Shown here: positions 45,000-51,462 of the stretch, piece by piece | Layout of the letters: each line of letters opens with the position of its first letter | Position numbering within the stretch: the first letter of the stretch is position 1 | Source: Flavobacterium sediminilitoris | GTDB taxonomy: Bacteria > Bacteroidota > Bacteroidia > Flavobacteriales > Flavobacteriaceae | DNA length: 64,000 nt | Direction: 5' to 3' | Assembly (NCBI RefSeq): GCF_023008245.1 | Contig: NZ_CP090145.1 | Coordinates: 124,001-188,000 of the forward strand | Notes under the pieces: model-generated | Told to the model about the DNA's origin: nothing | Databases searched by the model: none | What the model saw: only the letters and a program-made list of their open reading frames with translations | Made by a program: the position numbers and the translations under genes

Positions 45000-45413
45000 T
45001 CAAAAAGAAGACAAATCGTATAATGACTTGTTTTCCAGTACTTTAAGAGCATTATCTCTTACTTCAATCAATAATTTATTTAAAGCACATGCTTCTTCAC
45101 TAGGACAATCGTTGCATTTTTCGTAAAAATTTAGGCTTACACAAGGCAACAAAGCAATTGGTCCATCTAAAAATCGGATAATTTTTGCTACAGAAATTTC
45201 CTTAGGATCTTTTAGTAAATAATAACCTCCTCCTTTGCCTTTCTTAGAACCTAATAATCCTATTTTTTTTAAGTCTAATAGGATTAATTCTAAGAATTTT
45301 TTAGATATATTTTCTTTTTCTGATATTTCAGAAATAAGGACTGGCATTAATTTATCTTGCTTTGCCATATAAATTAATGCTTTAAGTCCGTATTTTGTTT
45401 TTCTTGATAACAT
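45000..45413 (-). CDS. Rrf2 family transcriptional regulator
   Basis: A 137-residue regulator with an N-terminal winged helix (SRKTKYGLKALIYMAKQDKL, then ISKKFLELILLDLKKIGLL and SKKGKGGGYYLLKDP) and a Cys-rich segment near 92-110 (PCVSLNFYEKCNDCPSEEAC) that could hold an Fe-S cluster or sense cysteine precursors. It probably controls the cys operon just downstream. It follows ctlX by 6 bp and may share its transcript. Confidence 0.92.
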   Translation of the reverse strand: MLSRKTKYGLKALIYMAKQDKLMPVLISEISEKENISKKFLELILLDLKKIGLLGSKKGKGGGYYLLKDPKEISVAKIIRFLDGPIALLPCVSLNFYEKCNDCPSEEACALNKLLIEVRDNALKVLENKSLYDLSSF

Positions 45414-45419
45414 TTTATA

Positions 45420-46355
45420 TTATGCTTTTGGTAAAAAAACTTCAGCCATCATACAACGAGCACTTCCTCCACCACAAGCTTCGATTATATCTAAACTTGC
45501 ATGTACAATTTTACAATGTTTTTCTATTTTACCTACTTGCTCTTTAGTTAGGCTCTCATAAGCTGCATTACTCATAATTAAGAAACGTTCATTATCCTTT
45601 CCTTGTACTTGCAACATATTTCCTGCAAAGCTATTCACTTGTTCTTCTGTAATTAAAATGACTTCCTTACCTGATTCTTTCAAATTAGAAAGCACCATTT
45701 TTCGTTCTGCTTTATCATCTATACAATCGGCACAAATAACTGCGAAAGTTTCTGCTACACACATAATCACATTAGTATGATAAATATGTTTTCTTTGTCC
45801 ATTTACTGTTTGAAAGGCCTCGAAGATAACAGGTGAATAGTCAAAATCTTCACAAAATTCGATAAACAACTCTTCATCGGCTCTTGGAGATAAAGCACAA
45901 TAAGCAATTCCATTTTTTCTATCTAAAACGATACTTCCTGTTCCTTCTAAAAAGAATTCATCTTCTTCTGCTGAAGTATAATCCATGATTTCATTAATCA
46001 GAAATCCTTTTTCTTCTAATATATCTAAGATATCTTCTCTTCTTTCTTGTCTTCTATTTTCAGCGAACATTGGATACAAAACCACATCTCCTGTTTCATG
46101 AAAAGAAACCCAGTTATTCGGAAAAATACTATCTGGAGTATCTGGACTTACTGTGTCATCTACAACTATAACATTAATTCCTACTGCTCTTAATTTTTCT
46201 ACATAAGCATCAAACTCTGCTTGTGCTTTTGCATTAACTGTTGCTGGCAATAAACCATCTAATACTTTTTGATAGTAATTATTTACTGCTGTTTGCTCGT
46301 TCATTCGGAATGCAACCGGACGAATCATTAATATTGTATTTGTAGTTTGATTCAT
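45420..46355 (-). CDS. ctlX: Citrulline utilization hydrolase (CtlX type)
   Basis: A 311-residue member of the guanidino-group modifying superfamily, starting with TNTILMIRPVAFRMNEQTAV. Landmarks are SIFPNNWVSFHETGDVVLYP, a FLEGTGSIVLDR segment, HTNVIMC with the catalytic His near 215, and ACGGGSARCMMAEVFLP at the C-terminus with the catalytic Cys. CtlX is reported to act on citrulline; here the exact substrate is inferred from family. Next door is the Rrf2 gene and, upstream, another enzyme of the same superfamily. Confidence 0.86.
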   Translation of the reverse strand: MNQTTNTILMIRPVAFRMNEQTAVNNYYQKVLDGLLPATVNAKAQAEFDAYVEKLRAVGINVIVVDDTVSPDTPDSIFPNNWVSFHETGDVVLYPMFAENRRQERREDILDILEEKGFLINEIMDYTSAEEDEFFLEGTGSIVLDRKNGIAYCALSPRADEELFIEFCEDFDYSPVIFEAFQTVNGQRKHIYHTNVIMCVAETFAVICADCIDDKAERKMVLSNLKESGKEVILITEEQVNSFAGNMLQVQGKDNERFLIMSNAAYESLTKEQVGKIEKHCKIVHASLDIIEACGGGSARCMMAEVFLPKA

Positions 46356-46398
46356 TTTGTTTTAAAATTTTATTATCAGTTGACTGTTTTCTGTTTTT

Positions 46399-46533
46399 TT
46401 AATCTGACGAGCGCCTTATTTGACTACCTAATTCGTACAATTCATGCTTTGGCAAAAGTAATGAAGGTTGATGAATTTCATAAAACAATGCTAAACTAAT
46501 TTTATAAATATCTAAATCTTCATAGCTTTTCAT
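46399..46533 (-). pseudogene. Truncated four-helix bundle (IVS/S23-type) protein gene
   Basis: A 44-codon frame starting MKSYEDLDIYKISLALFYEI and ending KHELYELGSQIRRSSD before a stop. This equals only the first third of the usual 115-125 residue four-helix bundle protein family, in which the text continues with a SIxxNIxEG motif. The cut occurs just before that motif. It lies between two hydrolase genes in the same direction. Probably a relic; expression is possible but function unlikely. Confidence 0.7.
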
Positions 46534-46588
46534 ACCCTTAATTAAATTTTACAACTTGAAACTTAGAACCTATAACTTAGAACTTTCT

Positions 46589-47503
46589 TTATTCTCTAAT
46601 TAAAGGTAATGTTGAACATCTTAATAAGCCTTCTTGTTTGGAAATCTCTGCGTAAGGAATTTCTTCTACAGTAATCCCTTTACTTCTCATCCAATTATTT
46701 AGTCTAGTAAAATTTCGTTCAGAAACAACTACATCTGGAGCTATTGAGAAAACATTAGAATTCATGTGATACATTTCTTCTCTTTCAATATGAAACAAAT
46801 TTTCTTTTCCAAATAGATTTACTAAATACATATAATCTGATTCTTCACGGAAACCACTTTTATAAATAATTCCAAGATTTGTTCCTACAGGTTGAAAACA
46901 ACAATCTAAATGTAAAGCATTGTCTCTAGGCTCAATTTTAGATTTTACTAAATCAAATTCTTTTACAATTTTATGAGGGAACAATTCTTTAATATAATTG
47001 ACACCTGCCATATTTGTTCTAGCAGTAATATAGTCTTTATAATCTGATCCTTTATAGGTACCTATAAAAATATAATCATTCCAAAGCATTACATCTCCTC
47101 CTTCAATATGTACTTCTTCTGGTGGACGCACTACTTTTTTAGGGTCAATTTGATTTATTACATATTGGATTGCGTCTAGTTCTCTTTCTCTATCTGGTAA
47201 AATATTTGCTTTAATAAAAATGTCATCTATAACAAATCCTATATCTCTTGAAAAAATTTGATTGTAATCTTGAATAACATTTGGACGAAAAACTTGTACA
47301 TTATATTTTTGAAAAACTTGGTTAAAAGCTTCCATTTCTTTTACCATGTCTTCTTCTACAGGATATGTTCCTGCAATAATATGTTCTAATGATTTTGGGT
47401 CATAAGCCTCTTCTACTGTAGGCATTGGACCATTACTTATAGCAGTTCCTAAAACTACTGCCTTTAATCTTGATGATTCGTTTTTTACATTTAATTGTAA
47501 CAT
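46589..47503 (-). CDS. Arginine deiminase/dimethylaminohydrolase-type guanidino hydrolase
   Basis: A 304-residue protein with the beta-alpha propeller fold of the amidinotransferase family: EEVHIEGGDVMLWNDYIFIG near residue 130, ALHLDCCFQPVGTNLGIIY with the catalytic His near 200, and LLRCSTLPLIRE at the C-terminus with the Cys nucleophile. Whether it uses arginine, dimethylarginine or another guanidine is not clear. A -7 box lies 16 bp upstream. It is 233 bp upstream of ctlX and in the same direction. Confidence 0.85.
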   Translation of the reverse strand: MLQLNVKNESSRLKAVVLGTAISNGPMPTVEEAYDPKSLEHIIAGTYPVEEDMVKEMEAFNQVFQKYNVQVFRPNVIQDYNQIFSRDIGFVIDDIFIKANILPDRERELDAIQYVINQIDPKKVVRPPEEVHIEGGDVMLWNDYIFIGTYKGSDYKDYITARTNMAGVNYIKELFPHKIVKEFDLVKSKIEPRDNALHLDCCFQPVGTNLGIIYKSGFREESDYMYLVNLFGKENLFHIEREEMYHMNSNVFSIAPDVVVSERNFTRLNNWMRSKGITVEEIPYAEISKQEGLLRCSTLPLIRE

Positions 47504-47519
47504 CGCTTTTAGCTTTTGA

Positions 47520-47527
47520 CAAAGATA
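47520..47527 (-). promoter_or_regulatory. Candidate -7 box for the guanidino hydrolase gene
   Basis: On the minus strand TATCTTTG fits TAnnTTTG, 16 bp before the ATG at 47503. Confidence 0.55.
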
Positions 47528-47639
47528 GAAAAAGGAATCTAAAAGTTTAATTCTACTAATTAAATTATATATATATTTTATTCTTTCTTAGAACAATGTA
47601 ATCAATAAATTTATACATTTATATAAAACTTAAAGTATT

Positions 47640-48005
47640 ATGGGAATTTCAAATTTTTTTAATTCATTATTTGGTAAAACAAAGAAGACCACTGATGAGA
47701 CTATAGATAAGGTTGCAGAAATTGCTGCGGAAGTAAAAGAATCTATAGAAGAGTTAACAGAATCTGCTTCAAAAAAATTGGATGAATTGCATTTATCTGA
47801 AAAAGCAGATGAATTTGTAAAAACTGCAAAAGAAAAAGCAGGCGAAGCGGCTGAATGGGCTGAAGAAAAAGCTCATGAGGTAAAGGAAGCTATAGTAGAG
47901 GTTGTTGAAAAGGCTGAAGAAAAATTTGATGAACTAACAAAAGATAAAAAAGAAGAAACTTCGAGGTCAACAGAAACTAAAGAGGAATCACAATCTCCAG
48001 AGTAA
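47640..48005 (+). CDS. Helix-rich, coiled-coil hypothetical protein
   Basis: A 121-residue, highly charged (Lys/Glu) helical protein with heptad-like patterning through residues 18-105 (for example KAGEAAEWAEEKAHEVKEA). There is no signal peptide or span except a short hydrophobic N-terminus (MGISNFFNSLFG). It resembles YtxH/apolipoprotein-like or LEA-like proteins only by composition. No role can be assigned. It ends at a good terminator shared with gltA. Confidence 0.7.
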   Translation: MGISNFFNSLFGKTKKTTDETIDKVAEIAAEVKESIEELTESASKKLDELHLSEKADEFVKTAKEKAGEAAEWAEEKAHEVKEAIVEVVEKAEEKFDELTKDKKEETSRSTETKEESQSPE

Positions 48006-48028
48006 TTACAAATATCTTTTAAATAAAA

Positions 48029-48051
48029 AAATCCGAGCATAGCTCGGATTT
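48029..48051. terminator. Bidirectional terminator between the helical protein gene and gltA
   Basis: AAATCCGAGC and GCTCGGATTT form a perfect 10 bp stem around ATA, with A runs before and T runs after, so it works for both convergent genes. Confidence 0.9.
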
Positions 48052-48056
48052 TTGTT

Positions 48057-49340
48057 TTATCTATCTTTTACTTCTTTGAAAGGTCTTAAAGCATTCCCTA
48101 CATAAACTTGTCTTGGACGACCTATAGGTTCTTTATTCAAACGCATTTCTTTCCATTGTGCAATCCATCCTGGTAAACGACCAATAGCGAATAATACTGT
48201 AAACATTTCTACAGGAATTCCCATTGCTCTATAAATAATTCCAGAATAGAAATCTACATTTGGATATAAGTTTCTTGCTTTGAAATATTCGTCTTCTAAA
48301 GCTACTTTTTCTAATTGTTTTGCGATATCTAATAATGGATCATCAACACCTAAAGCATCTAAAACATCATCTGCTGCTTTTTTGATAATTGTTGCTCTTG
48401 GATCAAAGTTTTTATATACTCTGTGTCCGAATCCCATTAAACGGAATGGATCTTCTTTATCTTTTGCTTTTAAAACGAATTTCTCAACATCTCCACCATT
48501 ATCATGAATTTCTTGAAGCATTTCTAATACAGCTTGATTTGCTCCACCATGTAATGGCCCCCAAAGTGCTGAAACACCTGCCGATATTGAAGCAAACAAT
48601 CCTGCATGAGAAGAACCTACAATTCTTACTGTTGATGTTGAACAGTTTTGTTCGTGATCAGCATGAAGAATAAATAGTTTATCTAATGCATCAACTATTT
48701 TCTTATCCATTTTATAAGGCTCTGTTGGAATTTCAAACATTAATCGCATGAAATTTTCAACATATCCTTTTGTATTATCATAATAGTTTAAAGGATATCC
48801 CATTCTTCTTCTGTATGTCCATGTTGCAATTACTAGGAATTTACCCATAGTTTTGCAAACTGCTTCATACATTTCTTTTTCATTTTCTACATTTACCGAT
48901 TTAGGGTTAAATGCTGTTAATGCACTTGTAAGTGAAGATAAAACGCCCATTGGGTGAGCTGTTTTTGGAAAACCTTCTAATATGGTTTTCATTTCTTCAT
49001 TTACTAATGTATGTTTTCTAATATCGTTCTCAAATTTTTCTAATTGAGCTTTATTTGGTAATTCTCCAAAAATTAAAAGAAAAGAAACTTCTAAAAAATC
49101 TGCTTTATCTGCTAATTCTTCAATTGAATATCCTCTATAACGCAAAATCCCTTCTTCTCCATCTAAAAAAGTAATCTCACTTTTACATGATCCTGAATTT
49201 TTATACCCTGGATCAATTGTAATAGCACCTGTTGCACCACGCAACTTGTCTATATCGATAGCAACCTCATTTTCAGTTCCCACGATAACAGGAAACTCAT
49301 ACTTTTTGCCATCAATTTCTAATATTGCAGTTTTCGACAT
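48057..49340 (-). CDS. gltA: Citrate synthase
   Basis: A 427-residue type II citrate synthase, first enzyme of the citric acid cycle. Active-site parts include LHADHEQNCSTSTVRIVGSS, WGPLHGGANQAVLEML and GFGHRVYKNFDPRA, with catalytic His and Asp; DFYSGIIYRAMGIP is also present. Length is typical. The gene stands alone, ends at the bidirectional terminator and has a 400 bp gene-free region upstream. Confidence 0.97.
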   Translation of the reverse strand: MSKTAILEIDGKKYEFPVIVGTENEVAIDIDKLRGATGAITIDPGYKNSGSCKSEITFLDGEEGILRYRGYSIEELADKADFLEVSFLLIFGELPNKAQLEKFENDIRKHTLVNEEMKTILEGFPKTAHPMGVLSSLTSALTAFNPKSVNVENEKEMYEAVCKTMGKFLVIATWTYRRRMGYPLNYYDNTKGYVENFMRLMFEIPTEPYKMDKKIVDALDKLFILHADHEQNCSTSTVRIVGSSHAGLFASISAGVSALWGPLHGGANQAVLEMLQEIHDNGGDVEKFVLKAKDKEDPFRLMGFGHRVYKNFDPRATIIKKAADDVLDALGVDDPLLDIAKQLEKVALEDEYFKARNLYPNVDFYSGIIYRAMGIPVEMFTVLFAIGRLPGWIAQWKEMRLNKEPIGRPRQVYVGNALRPFKEVKDR

Positions 49341-49739
49341 ATATATAATGTGTTTTATGAAAATTTGTAAAGTATTTTGCGAATTTAACGAATATTAATT
49401 TAATTTTAAAGTAATTAAAGATAATATATTGTTATAATTTGATAGGTAAAATCACTACAAAATGACAATTTGATAATTTATAGTTTAATTAAGAATAACT
49501 TTTTACATTTAATAAAATATTTTTCATCTATTTTATCAAATTCCTATTTCTAATATCTATAAAAATAAAATTTTATGACTTAAAAAGTTATATTATCGTT
49601 TTAAAACAGATTTTTTTTTTATTAAACACAAAAATTAAAAAAACAATAAACACCTAAGAACAAACACCTTAACCAAAAAGCTTGTATTGACCCATTTCTA
49701 TATTTATGTCTTAAAATTTTATAAAATAGTTTTGATATT
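49341..49739. other. AT-rich gene-free region between gltA and the barrel protein gene
   Basis: About 400 bp, with very low G/C content and several homopolymer runs. It should contain the gltA promoter, but no exact TAnnTTTG was found; TACTTTAC near 49370 (minus strand) is a weak candidate. Nothing else seen. Confidence 0.4.
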
Positions 49740-50348
49740 TTAAAATTTTCCAAATTTTAAAGCTATTGCTCCTCCAAAACTTGCAAAATCACTATTCGTA
49801 TAATTTCGTAAATCAACACCTGCAACATATCGATAATTGGTACTAATACCAAATCTTAAATATTTGGAAACATTTATTTCTAGTTCTAAACTAGGTTGCA
49901 ATACTACTAAATCATCCGAAAATTTAAAGAAACTATTTTCATCATTTATCAATTCATCCTCAATTCCTCCCCAACCAATGAGCAAAGATGGTGACAAGTG
50001 AACTTTAGCGTTATTATTAAAGATATAACCTATAAAAAGACCTCCATAAGTGAAATCTAAATCGCGATTAATATAATTTTTACTCTCAACTATTGTATTT
50101 AAATAATAACCTTCTAGTCCTAGTACAATTTTATGATTGAGTATTATTCCTCCTTTTAGTCCTGTAAATAAACTAAATTTATTATCAATTGACGAAAATT
50201 GCAGAACAGGCCCACCAAAGCCAACTACAGAATCAAACGTTTCAAAAACATAATGCCTTTCTTCCTTGTCATTTTCTTTTTCTTGAGAAAATGTAAAATA
50301 ATTTGTCATTAAAACACACATAACAACTACTAATTTTGCTTTAATCAT
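49740..50348 (-). CDS. Outer-membrane beta-barrel protein, hypothetical
   Basis: A 202-residue exported protein with a signal peptide over about residues 1-21 (ending NYFTFSQ). The rest alternates polar and hydrophobic residues with frequent Tyr and Gly, such as LTFYGG-like and YVAGVDLRNY segments, and ends in Phe (ALKFGKF), as outer-membrane barrels do. It resembles OmpW/OMP_b-brl types in general form only. It is preceded by a -7 box and an inverted repeat, downstream of a membrane LytTR regulator gene that may control it. Confidence 0.7.
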   Translation of the reverse strand: MIKAKLVVVMCVLMTNYFTFSQEKENDKEERHYVFETFDSVVGFGGPVLQFSSIDNKFSLFTGLKGGIILNHKIVLGLEGYYLNTIVESKNYINRDLDFTYGGLFIGYIFNNNAKVHLSPSLLIGWGGIEDELINDENSFFKFSDDLVVLQPSLELEINVSKYLRFGISTNYRYVAGVDLRNYTNSDFASFGGAIALKFGKF

Positions 50349-50375
50349 AACTTGATTTTTTATTGTTTAACAACG

Positions 50376-50383
50376 CAAAACTA
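50376..50383 (-). promoter_or_regulatory. Candidate -7 box for the barrel protein gene
   Basis: On the minus strand TAGTTTTG fits TAnnTTTG, 27 bp before the start codon. Confidence 0.5.
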
Positions 50384-50384
50384 T

Positions 50385-50413
50385 ATATTGAATCAAAATA
50401 GACTATTCAATAT
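50385..50413. promoter_or_regulatory. Inverted repeat upstream of the barrel gene promoter
   Basis: ATATTGAAT (50385-50393) and ATTCAATAT (50405-50413) are exact inverted copies with an 11 bp spacer, directly upstream of the -7 box, so a possible operator. Confidence 0.5.
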
Positions 50414-50437
50414 CAACTATTTGACATGAAATGACAT

Positions 50438-51340
50438 TTATTTGTGATTAGATGACATAATGCTATTAAATTCATTTATAAATATTTCAAATTTAGTTCT
50501 AGAAACTGGAACATTTTCTTCAATTCCTTTAAAATAAAGTTGATAATTTCTTGCATTTCCTGAAGCTTTATTAACCTTATAAATATTTATAATAAAAGAT
50601 CTATGCACTCTTAGTATAAAAGGATATTGTTTTAACTGCTCTTCTATTAATTGTAAAGAATACCTATATAATGTTTTTACTATTTTACCATTATCTGATG
50701 TGAAAATTTCAATATAGTTTCCATCAGACTTAATAAATATCAAATCATTTACATCTAAGACTATGGAATCATTCAGTTTATTTGATTGTAATCGTATTAT
50801 TGATTCTTCTTGAAGAAAAGTGCTTTCTTTTATATTTTGTTCTAATTGATTATTATAAGTCAATACTTTTAGCAAAGCTTTTTTTAGTCTTAAAGTATAA
50901 TCAATCCAAAGAATAAACATTGAAGGGAAAAAACCGAGTAAAAATGTTGAAAAAATTGACCAAAAAATAAAACTACTTGTCAATAAAATGGTATCTTCTT
51001 TTACTATCAACATAAAGAAAGTAAAATTTGAAAGAATTATTATGATATGTAGAAAGATAATTAATCCTATTTCTTTTAAGACTGTCCAATTCTCTTTAAT
51101 TTTATTGGAGAATACAAATTGAGGCAATATATAAAGAACAACTATGACTGAAATAAAAGTAATGAATCCAAAAATAGCTGCCATTTTTGTATATGACATT
51201 CTAAAATGCAACATAACTTCATCATCATAAGAGTATATATTTATTCCAAAGATAAAGAGTCCGACTATAGTTCCTATTAAAAGATTACGTTTTAAAGAGT
51301 TGTTTAGAGGGTAAGCTTTTTTTAAATATGAAAGTATCAT
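50438..51340 (-). CDS. Membrane-bound LytTR DNA-binding regulator
   Basis: A 300-residue protein with four predicted spans in the N-terminal half, a short coiled linker (about 165-195), then a LytTR domain (DVNDLIFIKSDGNYIEIFTS and RVHRSFIINIYKV). There is no receiver or kinase domain, so signals would come through the membrane part. I chose the ATG at 51338-51340; the open frame extends upstream only to a TTG whose added residues (LNSHKCFANLITI) look unlike a real N-terminus. A 7 bp inverted repeat (51353-51375) then falls in the leader. It is encoded just upstream of the barrel protein. Confidence 0.85.
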   Translation of the reverse strand: MILSYLKKAYPLNNSLKRNLLIGTIVGLFIFGINIYSYDDEVMLHFRMSYTKMAAIFGFITFISVIVVLYILPQFVFSNKIKENWTVLKEIGLIIFLHIIIILSNFTFFMLIVKEDTILLTSSFIFWSIFSTFLLGFFPSMFILWIDYTLRLKKALLKVLTYNNQLEQNIKESTFLQEESIIRLQSNKLNDSIVLDVNDLIFIKSDGNYIEIFTSDNGKIVKTLYRYSLQLIEEQLKQYPFILRVHRSFIINIYKVNKASGNARNYQLYFKGIEENVPVSRTKFEIFINEFNSIMSSNHK

Positions 51341-51408
51341 TATTGTAATAAGATTCGCAAAACATTTGTGCGAATTTAACAATAAAACAAAAATAGATTA
51401 AACAAAAA

Positions 51409-51438
51409 AACCTGACAATTTAAAAAAATCATCAGGTT
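51409..51438 (-). terminator. Terminator after the secreted leucine-rich protein gene
   Basis: AACCTGA and TCAGGTT arms pair across a 16-base loop. On the minus strand the second arm is followed by a run of seven T, as in intrinsic terminators. It lies 24 bp past the stop codon at 51463. Confidence 0.65.
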
Positions 51439-51462
51439 AATTACTTAACATATTCTCAACAA

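Noticed and set aside
51341..51382. TTG start adding 14 residues to the membrane LytTR protein
   Set aside because: The added residues do not look like a membrane protein N-terminus, and an inverted repeat lies in this segment.
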